From assembly GCA_963783095.1 (NCBI GenBank), contig CAWAMR010000012.1:337210-401209 (forward strand): 64,000 nt of DNA, given 5' to 3'. Every line of letters starts with the position of its first letter. Within the stretch, counting starts at the first letter, position 1. The stretch comes from CAWAMR01 sp963783095. GTDB taxonomy: Bacteria; Planctomycetota; Planctomycetia; Gemmatales; Gemmataceae. Below the pieces are notes generated by a model. The model saw only the letters and a program-made list of their open reading frames with translations, had not been told where the DNA came from and ran no database searches. Below, in pieces: positions 21,965-32,357 of this stretch. Made by a program: the position numbers and the translations under genes.

Positions 21965-22230
21965 AGTGGGGAAACTCCATTCAATTGAGGCAATATCCTA
22001 TTCTAACCCAAACCACAAAGATTTGTCACGCGCGGAATTCGCAATTCTCATTCTTCCCTCATTTGTGCGTCTTGAGCAAGCTGTTCCTTTGACGTAGGTT
22101 GTAGCGATCGCCGCGTTTGTCCGGATGAAGTGGATCGTCACACTGTAGGGTAAATGGGCGAACCTTGCTTCTGTTTTGCATTCCGAAAACTTTCCCGGTA
22201 AGATGGAATAGTGTGAAGTCCAGGTGAAAG

Positions 22231-22362
22231 CGGTGGAGGGTGGAGGGTCGAGTGTGGTGGGAAAATCCCTTCTGCTTTTTCCCGGCACGCTCCACCCTCC
22301 ACGACACTCCACCATCGGTCGCCACGCTCCACCCTCTACGCTCTACCCTCCACCCTCCACCC
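22231..22362. repeat. heptamer-type inverted repeat (GGTGGAG units)
   Basis: Left arm 22231-22260 repeats GGTGGAG-like units. Right arm 22288-22362 carries many CTCCACC/CTCTACC units. The element ends 2 bp before the first possible start codon of the tricorn-like gene. The rest of the gap back to 21965 holds presumed divergent promoters and no gene. Confidence 0.85.
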
Positions 22363-22363
22363 A

Positions 22364-25300
22364 TTGTGCGAGACAATCGTGATTAGCATCCGATCCGTTT
22401 TCCTGTTGGCCGTTTTGGTTACAGCAACTGCTTCCGCATCGGCTCAGGAACCGATCCAGTTCGCCCGGACGCCAGATATTTCTCCGGACGGAAAGCTCGT
22501 GACTTTCAGCTATCTCGGCGATATCTGGGTGGTCGAAGCGATTGGGGGCATCGCTCGCCCGGTGACCATGCACAAAGCGCACGAACTTTACCCCTGTTTC
22601 AGTCCCGATGGACGATGGATTGCCTTTTCCTCGAACCGATTCGGCAGTTACGATGTTTTCGTTGTTCCTATCTATGGCGGAAAACCACGCCGGCTAACAT
22701 ATGACTCGGCCCAGGAGGTTGTCGTGGGCTGGACGCCCGACAGCAAATCGATCCTTTTCGATTCCACGCGCAGCACTGCTTTTCCGGGCGGGTTTGAAGC
22801 TTATTCGATCTCAATCGACGGGGGCCAGGAACGAAAACTGCCTTTCCGTGAGGCGAAAGAGCTCTCCTACTCACCCGCCGGCGGTTCGGTAGCTTTCGGC
22901 GCGGCCGGGAGCCTGGTATCGCAAGGGGTATCGAGGCTCCTCCAACGACGACCTTTGGCTGGCCAATACGGATGGCTCGGTCGTCCGCCAACTGACCGAT
23001 TTCCAGGGACAAGACTCGATGCCGATGTGGAGTGCGGACGGCAAAATGCTCTATTATGTCTCGGAAGTCTTTGGCACTCCCGCGAATATTGTTTGCCAGG
23101 AAATGAACTCGTCGCAATCCCCGGCAGCGCCCGCCGGCAAGCCGCGGGCCGTCACTTCGCACAAGGATGATGCGGTTCGCCGGGCCAAGATTAGTGCCAA
23201 CGGCGAATGGATCGTCTATGAGTGCGGTGCCGATTTGTGGGTCATCAATACCCACGGCGGCACGCCCCGCAAACTCGCCATTGAAGTCCATGCCGATGAC
23301 AAATCGAATAGCGAACGAACCGTCACTTATCGCGAGAACATCACGGAATACGTTCTATCCCCCAACGAGAGCCACATTGCCTTCACCGTCCACGGCGACA
23401 TTTTCATGATGTCTTCCAGCGGCGGCAAGGCAACCAGGCTCACCGAAACACCGTTTGTGGAACATGGTCTGTCGTGGTCGCCCGATGGCAAGAAAATCCT
23501 TTACTCCTCCGATCAGGGCGGTCAGGAAGATTTATTCGTCCTCGAGCAGGACGACCCCGAACATCCCGAATTAACCAAGGCCCATCGCTTCAAGACGACC
23601 AGGCTCACGAACAATGCCGAGGCCGAGGCCGGAGCCAATTTCGCGCCCGACGGCAACAGAATCTTCTTCCTTCGGTCGGGCAAATTATGCACCATGAAGC
23701 CGGACGGCAGCGACGAGAAGGTACTGGTCGATCAGCCCCAGGTCTTCGATTACGACTGGTCGCCGGATGGCAAATGGATCGTCTACGCCCGCCTCGACGG
23801 CTCCTTCGCCAGCGAACTCTATGTCATGCCGATCGACGGCTCGCAGCCGGCACAGGAATATCACGCGCTACGCAACCTTCAACGGCGATGTGAGCTGGAA
23901 CAATTCCAACCACAAGATCGCCTTCATCAGCCAGCGCGGCCAGACGAGCGGAATGTATGTAATCTCTCTCCAAAAACCGGCAGCGCAGGCGCAGCTTCCA
24001 ACAACGATATCGACTGGGACGACATTCATCTGCGCGTGGACCGGCCCGGCAACAACTCCGCACAGAGCGGGGTGATCTCTCCCAACGGCCGACTGATCGC
24101 CTACAACGCCTCACAGGGCGGCAACGATCTCTGGGTCGTGGCCGCTGACGGCTCCTCGGTCAATCGTCTCACCAGCGGCACTCTACAGCCCCGGCTGCTG
24201 CGCTGGTCGAAAAACAGCTCGAAGATCTGGTTTCTCGATAATGCAGGCTCGCTGCGCAATACCAGCCCGACGGGAGGCGGTCCATTCGGCCCCTCGACAC
24301 CCGCTACGGTGAGTTTCACGGCCAAGATGACCATCCACCGCGAGGAAGAGTTCGAGGAGATGTTCGACCAGAGCTGGCATGCCCTGGCCAATCACTTTTA
24401 CGATTCCCATCATCACGGCATCGACTGGAACTCCGTGCGCGAAAGTATCGTCCGCTCGTGAAACACGTTGCCATGAAAGAGGATTTATATGCGCTCGTGA
24501 GTCTGATGCTGGGCGAGTTGAACGCTTCCCATCTCGGCATCAGCGGCAAGCTCGGCCGGCCCGCAGAGGTCACCGGCGATCTCGGCTTGTTGTTCGATGA
24601 GAACTACACCGGGCCGGGACTGAAGATCAAGGAAATTCTCAAGCGTGGACCGGCGGACAAGCGCGGCCTGAAGATCGCGCCCGGCGACGTCATCCTTTCG
24701 ATCGAACGCACGCCTCTGGACGGCAAGGCGAACCTCAGCAAACTGTTGAATGCCAAAATCGGCGAATCGGTTGAAGTGGAGATCAGTTCGAATCCTGCCG
24801 ATCCGAAGGCGACGAAGCGCAAGCTGGAACTTTCGTGCGTAGGGCGAGAACAGATTGCAGAAATTGATGTATCAGCGCTGGGTCGATCTCAACGCGGAGG
24901 CAGTAGCCAAGCAAAGCAAGGGAAAGGTCGGCTACATCCATATCCCCAGCATGGATGAAGAGGGTCTGGAGCAATTCGTCCGTTCGCTCTATTCCGACAA
25001 CTTCGACAAGGAAGCGATCGTGATCGATGTCCGCTATAACGGCGGCGGCTTCACCCACGACAAGGTCTTGAACTACCTGGGCGGCGAAAGACCATACCCT
25101 GTTCCGCCAGCGCGACGGCGGGCAAGGCATGGTGATGCGCTCCTACGATCGCAAATGGACAAAACCGGTCACCTTGTTGATCAACAATCGATCCTACAGC
25201 GACGCGGAGATTTTCCCGAATGCCTTCCAAACGCTGGGGCTTGGCAAAGTCGTCGGCCAGGCAACGGGCGGACTGGTGATCGGCACATCGGCGACAACAC

Positions 25301-25570
25301 TGATCGACGGCTCGTCATTCCGGCATGCCCCGCACCGGCGTTTTCACGGTGTCTGGGATCAACATGGAGAAGCAGGGCGTGCAGCCTGACGTTGCGGTCG
25401 GGACCACACCCGAGGATCTGGCCAAGGGAGTTGATGCGCAGCTGAGCAAGGCAGTTGAGGTGGTGATGCAGGATGTGGTCGTGTGGAAGAAAAATCGTTC
25501 TTCTGTCGTGAGCACACCTGCAGGTGGAAGCGGTTCACCGATCACGGCCCCCATGCCGAAACAGCCATGA
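22364..25570 (+). CDS. tricorn-like S41 protease (heavily frameshifted)
   Basis: Secreted tricorn-protease homologue of about 1,070 residues. Signal peptide: VISIRSVFLLAVLVTATASA. Start TTG 22364 or GTG 22379; neither has a good ribosome site. Two WD40/TolB-like propellers follow, with repeated SPDGxxIxF motifs such as SPDGKLVTFSYLGDIW, SPDGRWIAFSSNRFGSYDVF, SPDGKKILYSSDQGGQEDLF and SPDGKWIVYA. A C1-type helical segment, FDQSWHALANHFYDSHHHGI, precedes a PDZ domain (GPADKRGLKIAPGDVILSI). The S41 catalytic core contains VIDVRYNGGG and NNRSYSDAEIFPNAF, the Ser of SYSD being the expected nucleophile. Frame changes are needed near 22920, 23865, 23990, 24455, 24845, 25095 and 25320. Family role: degradation of peptides released by other proteases. 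Confidence 0.85.
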
Positions 25571-25579
25571 GTTTTCATC

Positions 25580-26161
25580 ATGACTATTCTCGCCGCAGAC
25601 AATACCAGGGCTATCTGCCGAATCCAATTGAAGAGGGAAGGCCGGTGGGTCAGCTTGGCACTATCTATTGGCGACCTCGGTTCAGGCAATCGGTTCCTTG
25701 TGCCCGCCGAACGCCTCGTATATGAGATGGTCGGGGTAGATGACTTGGCGCGTCGGTACGGCTTGGCCAACTGGAAGGGGGGCGTCATCAGCGGCGCAAG
25801 GTATGCCTTCCGCGTTTTGAAATCCCCTAACCTCCTGGTTTGTTTACATGAGTTGCGTGGCCAACTCGGCAGTGGGGATGTCTCGGCCGTTTCTTGTGCC
25901 GCAGCACTGGCAATTGGACGGTTACTTCACCGAGCTGAAGTCCCCCTGGACCTCGGGGGATGGACGCTGGCGGAGGAGACGCGCAGTCCGCCGATTGCAG
26001 AAGAAATCGAGCAAATTGTTTCCTCTCATCCCGAATCGCTGCAGACGCAAACTGAGAACGGTCCGACTGCTTCCGGAGCCGCGAGTATCCATAAGGCCTC
26101 ACAAGTCATTCGGGCCGAACCAGGTGCTACCGCAGACGGTGCCCGTGACACTGGCTTATGA
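25580..26161 (+). CDS. hypothetical protein
   Basis: A 193-residue protein I do not recognise. It begins 10 bp after the tricorn-like gene, so it is probably cotranscribed. Visible features are IQLKREGRWVSLALSIGDLG near the start, a helical middle (GDVSAVSCAAALAIGRLL), and a polar, low-complexity C-terminus (TENGPTASGAASIHKASQ). No signal peptide, membrane segment or metal motif is seen. The C-terminal half could be out of frame given the error rate here. Confidence 0.45.
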   Translation: MTILAADNTRAICRIQLKREGRWVSLALSIGDLGSGNRFLVPAERLVYEMVGVDDLARRYGLANWKGGVISGARYAFRVLKSPNLLVCLHELRGQLGSGDVSAVSCAAALAIGRLLHRAEVPLDLGGWTLAEETRSPPIAEEIEQIVSSHPESLQTQTENGPTASGAASIHKASQVIRAEPGATADGARDTGL

Positions 26162-26408
26162 GAGATTGTAGTTTCTCAGCGCACCCCGGCTGCTGAGCTA
26201 TTTCGTTAATCGCACTGACCAAGACTGCCGCTGCAATGAAGTAAATCAAGTCGAAGTGATCGGAATCTTTCACGACCGCCGCTCACCTCGTGTCTGGCAG
26301 CGGCGAATTCGCGGTTACTGAGACCTCTGTTATGAACGAAGCAGCGACGCTGTCGGAAATCATCGATCGGTCAATCGTTCATTTTGGAGGTGTCTCATCG
26401 AAAGGGAT

Positions 26409-26639
26409 TCACATTTGCAGCAATTCCGGTTTAACGCGGGATTCCCAGCACGATGGACAAATTCCATGAGATGGTTGTTTTCCAAACCTCCGATAAAGGA
26501 GAGATTCGAGTGAAATCCAGGCGTCGTTTTCTTTCACGGATTTGCAGTATGAGCAAACCGAAATGAGACTTTCCAATTTCCAGATGTGATTCTTCCGATT
26601 GGGGAAGGCCAGTCCACCCGAAGAACAAGGATCCAACAC
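26409..26639 (-). CDS. orphan zinc-finger-like CxxC/SHGICPxC protein or fragment
   Basis: A 76-residue reading frame whose last 49 residues match a pattern normally found as a tail on histidine kinases, response regulators and diguanylate cyclases. The pattern here is CSYCKSVKENDAWISLE, then PSHGICPSCWE. Four cysteines (CxxC and CPxC) are correctly spaced to bind a metal ion. The N-terminal part is poor and the GTG start is uncertain. It lies 13 bp after the stop of the GYF_2 gene on the same strand. It may be a small independent protein or the remnant of a lost signalling protein. Confidence 0.55.
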   Translation of the reverse strand: MLDPCSSGGLAFPNRKNHIWKLESLISVCSYCKSVKENDAWISLESLLYRRFGKQPSHGICPSCWESRVKPELLQM

Positions 26640-26652
26640 CGCTGCAAAAGCA

Positions 26653-27156
26653 TCAATTATCGAAGAATGGCAAGTCGGTTCCGTCGAAGCGGGGCAATCG
26701 TGCCAGAGATGGGAAAGCCGCGGCGTCCGCTTCAGCGGCTTCGCGCATCTTGCGCTCGATCCGTTCCGTCAAACTCCCGCCGATCCCATCGAAATCATTC
26801 GTGGTAGTCGGGGCTTCCGCTTCGCTTTCGATCAAAATCTCGTTGCGACATTTGGGACAGTTCGCCGTGGATTTTCCCGTTTCAAGCGCGATCGTCACTT
26901 CGGCATAACACGCAAAACAAGTGACCCGAACTTCACGCGCTGACGATGGCACTGGCACCGGTTCGGCCAGTGGGATTAGGGTATCGGTCTGGAGGCTTGC
27001 CAGGAATTCAGGTATCGGTTCCCAGACACCTGAGCCGGCTTTCTGAACCATGTCCGCTGATGAGAGCTGATTCGCCGAAGCAAATTGTCGGATTTGCTCT
27101 TCCGAAAATGGACCAGCGACCAGATTGTTCCGGGCGAGATACCAGCATTTTTCCAC
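26653..27156 (-). CDS. GYF_2 domain / zinc-ribbon protein
   Basis: A 167-residue cytoplasmic protein. The N-terminal GYF_2 domain reads CWYLARNNLVAGPFSEEQIR, then LSSADMVQKAGSGVWEP. A zinc ribbon (VTCFACYAEVTIAL, CPKCRNEIL) follows, then an acidic linker and a short C-terminal segment, RLPRFDGTDLPFFDN. I chose GTG at 27156 because it puts WYLARN almost at the N-terminus, as is usual. It is also preceded by a GGGGCAGG-like ribosome site and a good promoter at 27200-27228. GTG 27192 and ATG 27363 are in-frame alternatives. GYF_2 domains probably mediate protein contacts; the target is unknown. Confidence 0.78.
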   Translation of the reverse strand: MEKCWYLARNNLVAGPFSEEQIRQFASANQLSSADMVQKAGSGVWEPIPEFLASLQTDTLIPLAEPVPVPSSAREVRVTCFACYAEVTIALETGKSTANCPKCRNEILIESEAEAPTTTNDFDGIGGSLTERIERKMREAAEADAAAFPSLARLPRFDGTDLPFFDN

Positions 27157-27199
27157 GGCCTGCCCCAAATTTGAGGATCTGCTTTCGATCACTGAAACG

Positions 27200-27228
27200 A
27201 GTGTAAGCCCTCGAAGAAAGAGTGTCAA
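27200..27228 (-). promoter_or_regulatory. sigma-70-like promoter of the GYF_2 gene
   Basis: TTGACA at 27223-27228 and TACACT at 27200-27205 are separated by exactly 17 bp on the minus strand. Transcription would start near 27192, about 35 nt before the chosen GTG. Confidence 0.55.
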
Positions 27229-27388
27229 GGAGCAGGACAGAATCCTCCCGAAGCTGCCGATGTGGCTGCCAAAAAAGGAGAGGCCGGAACTCATTTCGAC
27301 AGAGAAATAATTGTCACGACCGTCAGGATAGGGGCCATTTGCTGTTACAATTGGATAAATCATGTTCCTTAGTACACATCAATCCTGT

Positions 27389-27467
27389 GTTCCCCGCGTT
27401 CTGCGCGACCGCGGCTACGGCAGGAAGTCGCTTTTCCGTAGCCGCGTTCGCGCAGAACGCGGGGAAC
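27389..27467. repeat. 32-bp inverted repeat, nested palindrome
   Basis: Arms 27389-27420 and 27436-27467 are reverse complements with one mismatch and a 15-bp spacer. The right arm contains GCGTTC-GCGCA-GAACGC, a palindrome of its own. It lies between the DUF1501 gene and the GYF_2 gene; the 27364-27581 gap holds nothing else recognisable. Confidence 0.93.
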
Positions 27468-27581
27468 TTCTCCAACCTTTGACCTGCTCAGTCGTTTTGA
27501 AGCCCCTGGAGCCCTCAAAAGGTGGGTCATCGTGAGGGGCCGCTCATGGAGGGGACAACCTCCGAGATCACCCGCAGAGCC

Positions 27582-29102
27582 TCATACCAGTAGTTCCTTC
27601 ACCACTTCGCCATGCACGTCGGTCAATCGATGATTGCGTCCCTGGAACTTGAATGTCAATCGGGTGTGATCGATGCCCAGGCAACGCAGGATGGTTGCAT
27701 TCAAGTCATGCACGTGGACCGGGTTGTTTACGATGTTGTAGCTGAAGTCATCGGTTTCACCGTGAGTCATGCCCGGTTTGATCCCACCTCCAGCCAACCA
27801 AACCGTAAAGCAGCGCGGGTGATGATCGCGTCCATAGTCCTCCGTGGTGAGACGGCCCTGACAGTAGACCGTCCGTCCAAACTCGCCGGCCCAAACCACC
27901 AGTGTGTCGTCGAGCAAGCCGAGACGTTTCAGATCCTGAATCAGCGCTGCCGAGGGTTGATCGGTGTCCTTGCACTGGGCCGTGATTTGCTTGGGAAGGT
28001 TGGTGTGCTGGTCCCAGCCGCGATGATAAAGTTGAATGAACCGCACGCCCCGTTCGGCCAGCCGGCGGGCCAGCAGACAGTTTGCGGCGAAAGTTCCCGG
28101 CTTCTTCGCTTCCGGCCCATACATCTCGACAATCTTCTTTGGTTCCTTGCCGCAATCGATCAATTCAGGAACCGATTTCTGCATTCGATAGGCCAGTTCA
28201 TACTGCGCGATTCGGGTAGAGATCTCCCTATCCCCACTCTCTTCCAGCTTGAGTTGGTTCAATTTGCCCAGATCGTCGAGCATCCTGCGTCGGCCCGATT
28301 CGCTGATTCCCTCCGGATTCGACAGAAACAAAACCGGATCGCCCTGCGAGCGGAATTTGACTCCCTGATGATTGGAAGGAAGAAAGCCGCTGGCCCAGAG
28401 CCGATCGTAGAGCGGCTGGTCGGCGGGGTTGCCGCTGCCCTGAGAAACCAAAACCACAAAGGCCGGCAGATCTCTGTTGCTGGTCCCCAGCCCATAGGAA
28501 ATCCACGAACCAAAGCTGGGCCGGCCTGCCGACTGTGCCCCGGTCTGCATGAAGGTGATGGCCGGGTCGTGATTGATCGCCTCGGTATGGAGGGATTTGA
28601 CGAAGCACAAGGAATCGACGATTTTCGAGGTATGGGGCAATAGCTCGCTGACCCAGGCTCCCGATTGACCGTGCCTGGCAAACTTGAATTTGCTGGGGGC
28701 GACAGGAAAACTGGCCTGCGTGGAAGTCATCCCCGTGAGTCTTTGACCCTTGCGAATCGAGTCGGGCAACTCAGTCCCGAAGCGGTCCTTCAACGCCGGC
28801 TTGTGGTCGAAGAGATCGATCTGGGAAGGTGCGCCCGATTGAAAGAGATAGATAACCCGTTTTGCGGTGGGTTTGAAGTGTGGCAGCTCCTGCTCGGCAC
28901 CCTGAGATTCCGAGCGCAGAAGAGAGGCCAGTGCTGCCAGTCCAACCCCTGAAGAAAGGAATCGACGGCGCAACAAAGTCGTTCCAAGTTCCAAGTTCCA
29001 AGTTCCAAGTTGACGAGCACGCATCTCTACGTGCCGGCCTAAAGCCGTTTCTAACTTGGAACTTGGAACTTGGAACTTGGAACTTGACATAGTAAGCCTC
29101 AC
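27582..29102 (-). CDS. DUF1501 family protein with heptamer-repeat N-terminus
   Basis: Intact 506-residue DUF1501 protein, partner of the upstream PSCyt gene; its GTG start overlaps that gene's stop (GTGA). A Tat-like signal, LLRRRFLSSGVGLAALASLL, appears only at about residue 43. The preceding segment (SSKFQVPSSKLE, RQLGTWNLELGTT) is the translation of a heptamer-type inverted repeat, not normal protein. Family motifs: VIYLFQSGAPSQIDLFDHK, HTEAINHDPAITFMQTGAQ, FIQLYHRGWDQHTNLPKQ, LVVWAGEFGRTVYCQGRL and DYGRDHHPRCFTVWLAGGG. Either the protein has a long odd leader or translation starts nearer the RRR motif. Biochemical function unknown. Confidence 0.9.
   Translation of the reverse strand: MRLTMSSSKFQVPSSKLETALGRHVEMRARQLGTWNLELGTTLLRRRFLSSGVGLAALASLLRSESQGAEQELPHFKPTAKRVIYLFQSGAPSQIDLFDHKPALKDRFGTELPDSIRKGQRLTGMTSTQASFPVAPSKFKFARHGQSGAWVSELLPHTSKIVDSLCFVKSLHTEAINHDPAITFMQTGAQSAGRPSFGSWISYGLGTSNRDLPAFVVLVSQGSGNPADQPLYDRLWASGFLPSNHQGVKFRSQGDPVLFLSNPEGISESGRRRMLDDLGKLNQLKLEESGDREISTRIAQYELAYRMQKSVPELIDCGKEPKKIVEMYGPEAKKPGTFAANCLLARRLAERGVRFIQLYHRGWDQHTNLPKQITAQCKDTDQPSAALIQDLKRLGLLDDTLVVWAGEFGRTVYCQGRLTTEDYGRDHHPRCFTVWLAGGGIKPGMTHGETDDFSYNIVNNPVHVHDLNATILRCLGIDHTRLTFKFQGRNHRLTDVHGEVVKELLV
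28981..29088. repeat. heptamer-type inverted repeat (TTGGAAC units) inside a gene
   Basis: Left arm about 28981-29012 repeats TTCCAAG units. Right arm 29052-29087 repeats TTGGAAC units. The spacer is about 39 bp. The whole element lies in the 5' end of the DUF1501 reading frame and keeps it open. Confidence 0.92.
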
Positions 29103-32100
29103 TCTTTGGTCACAACTTCATCGAGGTTTAGCAGCATGTTCATGATCGCGGTATAGCCAGCCAACTCGGCAACGTCCAGCTTGGGATCAGGTCGGGATTC
29201 GCCGATCGACAGCAGTTTGCGCAGCATCGGGATGCCGGCGATATTCTGCCAGATGATGTTGAAAACCTTCCAGTAAAATCGTTTGCTCTCGGTTGCTTGG
29301 AAGGCGCGCGGTGACAGCCCGGAAGGCAAACTCCATTCTCTTTTCGGGGCGTGTTTCCTTCTTCATCGCGCGTTCGGCCAGCTTGCGTGCTGCTTCCACG
29401 AAGGTTACATCGTTGAGCAAGGTCAAGGCCTGGAGCGGTGTATTGGTCCGCATTTCGCGCACCACGCAGGACTCCCGGCCCGCCGCGTCGAATGCCGCCA
29501 GCGAGGGCGGAGCGACCGAGCGTTTCCAGAAGGTGTAGAGACTTCTTCGATACAGCGCTTCGCCGTGGTCGGGCGTGTAATCCGCACCGCCGGACAGTTC
29601 TTTCCAAAGACCTCCAGGCTGGTAAGGTTTAACCGAAGGGCCGCCCTGTTTTTCCACCAGCAGTCCACTGACAAATAGCGCCTGATCGCGCAGCATTTCT
29701 GCCGATAGTCGAAGGCGTGGTCCGCGCGAGCAAACGATTGTCGGGATCGCGCTGTGCCATCTCCGGGGTCACCTTACTCGCTTGCCGATACGTGGCGCTC
29801 ATCATGATCCGCTTGTGCATTGCCTTGATGTCCCAACCGGTACGGATCAATTCGGTGGCAAGCCAGTCCAGCAATTCGGGATGGCTGGGCGTTTCGCCCT
29901 GCGAACCGAAATCCTCCACGGTCTTCACCAGACCAGTGCCAAAGTGAAGTTGCCACATTCGATTCACCGTGACCCGGGCCGTAAGAGGATTCTCCGCGCT
30001 CACCAACCAGCGCAGAATCCCAGCCGATTATTTGGAGTTTTGGTCGGCAACGGCGGAAACGCTGCCGGAACACCCGGCGAAACTTTGGCTCCCGGCTTGT
30101 TGTACTCTCCACGAACGAGAATGTGAGACTCGCGAGGAGTCGGCATTTCTTCCATGACCATGACGGTTGGAAAACTCTCTTCCGTTGCCTCCATTTTTTC
30201 CCGCAAGGCGATGCCTTCCTGAAATGCCTTGCGAATATCGGCCGGCGCGGTGCTGTTCGAGAAAGTAAGCACGGAGCTTGGCCGCCTGAGCATGAGTGCG
30301 GCTTTTCCATCGGAACCGTCAGAAGTTCGCCGATTGACTCCGGCTGCGCCAAGAGCTCGATCGTCGCGGGCAGCAGAGCGGCGGAGTAAATTCGCACCTC
30401 ATCGATCAACCCTTGAAATCGACTTCCTGCGCCGCCGCCGGAGCCGATTCGCAAGGGTTCCAGATTTTTGAAAGATTGATTGAGGTCGTCGAGATGAATG
30501 CACAATTTTTCGGGCTTACCATCGACGTAGAACTTCACTCCATTCGATACGCGCGAACCGTCATAAGATACCGCGACGTGATGCCAACGATCGGTTTCGA
30601 GTTTGCGTTCCGTCTCGACGCGCAGCGAATCGTCGAGCCAGCGCACCACCAGGTTCAACTGAAGTTTCCCATCGACCAGGTGAAAGCCGTACCCGTTGGC
30701 ATGCTCCGTTTCGAGCATCCGGGAAACGATGGCTCCGCCGCGCGAACCTTGCGGATAGATCCAACAACTGAAAGTGAACTTGTCGTCGAAACCGAAATCC
30801 CCCACGTTTCCGCAAGACAGAAACCGTTTGCCTTCGAACTGGGCGGCTTTTTGAATTCGGCCCACGGCATGGCTGGGCGAGCCATCCAGAACCTGGATGG
30901 TCTTGGGTTGCACTTCATCCAGGGCAAATCGGGCCAGAAGATGTCGATCCGGAAACCACACCTGTTTCAAGGCTGCAAGCTGGGATGACTTCTCCCATTC
31001 GGCTTGTTTGCCGGCGATCTCGGCCTGGAGGGATTGAAAGCGCCGGTCGGCGCTTTCGACCTGCTTGCGAAGTTGAAGCAACTGGTCTTGCTGCTGGCGA
31101 GTTGGTGCCTTGATCAGCGGCGGCGAGTTGCCGAATTTTACCGCTTTACCGCGTTCGGGGATGTTATTGAAGTACGCGAAAACCTGGTAAAACTCGCGTT
31201 GGGAAATCGGGTCGTACTTGTGATCGTGGCAGCGGGCGCAGCCCATGGTCAGACCGAGCCAGACGGTTGCAGTGGTATCGACCCGATCGACCACGTATTC
31301 CACGGCGTACTCTTCGGGAATGACGCCTCCCTCGCCGTTGCCGCGATGGTTGCGATTGAAGCCGGTGGCGATCCGCTGATCTTGCGTAGCGCTGGGCAGC
31401 ATGTCGCCGGCGATTTGTTCAATGGTAAAGCGATCGAATGGCATGTTCGAGTTATAGGCATCAATGACCCAATCGCGCCAGCGCCACATGAAGCGTTCGC
31501 CGTCGTTTTGATAGCCGTTGGTGTCGGCATATCGGGCCGCTTCCAACCAGCGCCAGGCCATGCGCTCGCCGTAGCGCGGCGACTTCAGGAGCCTATCGAG
31601 AACTCTTTCATAGGCAGCGGGCGACGAGTCTTTAACGAAAGCGGAGACTTCATCCGGCGTTGGGGGCAGGCCGGTCAAGTCGAACGTCGCTCGTCGAATC
31701 AACGTCGTCTTCGCTGCTTCCGCTGAGGGTGACAATCCCTCTGTCTCCAGTTTGGCCAGCACAAAGGCATCAATGGGATTGCGCGCCCATTCCAGCTTCT
31801 TGCTGGCCGGCAACGCCGGCGGTTTTGGCGGCAGAAAGGCCCAGTGTTTTTGCCATTTGGCACCTTGCTCGATCCAGCGACGAAGGAGGTCGATTTGTCG
31901 ATCGGTCAGTTTTCGGCCGGAGTCATCCGGCGGCATCCGCTTTTCTGAATCTTTGGTTGTGATCCGTCTAAGAAGCTCGCTGTTTTGCGGCTTCTTGGCG
32001 TCGAATACCTTCCTGGCGTCATCTTCCCGATCGAGACGAAGATCCCCTTTGCGCTTGGCCTTGTCGGGACCATGACAATGAAAGCAGACATCGGAGAGGA

Positions 32101-32191
32101 TGGGCCGAACATCGCGGTTGAACTCAACCGTTTGCGGCACGGCCTCACCTGCCAGAGCGGTAGTGGAGAGCAGAAGAGATAACGCAAGCAT
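29099..32191 (-). CDS. PSCyt1-DUF1549-LamG-DUF1553 secreted protein (frameshifted)
   Basis: Large exported planctomycete cytochrome-like protein of about 1,030 residues. Signal peptide: MLALSLLLSTTALAGEAVPQ. PSCyt1 region: FNRDVRPILSDVCFHCHGPD with a CxxCH haem-type motif, then MPPDDSGRKLTDRQIDLL. DUF1549: LIRRATFDLTGLPPTPDEV and MGCARCHDHKYDPISQREFY. A coiled segment is followed by a LamG domain (FTFSCWIYPQGSRGGAIVSR, DRWHHVAVSYDGSRVSNGVK, GLIDEVRIYSAALLP). DUF1553: RVTVNRMWQLHFGTGLVKT, SHPELLDWLA and NTPLQALTLLNDVTFVEAA. Frame changes near 30270, 30010, 29720 and 29275. The DUF1501 gene follows with a 4-bp overlap. Confidence 0.88.
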
Positions 32192-32357
32192 GTCTCGCCC
32201 TGATGGATGGAAGATTCACATCTCCCTCGATTCTATCAGGGTAGATTCGCCAATGGGAGATCGAGAGGCAAGAACAGGATACATTTGAAAGCACTTAATG
32301 GACGGGCAATATGACAGTCACTCAGGAATGAACCTGCATTGGAAGTATTCAGAGTCA

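Noticed and set aside
26162..26408. Possible tRNA or small RNA
   Set aside because: No cloverleaf or clear stem-loop pattern could be made out by eye.
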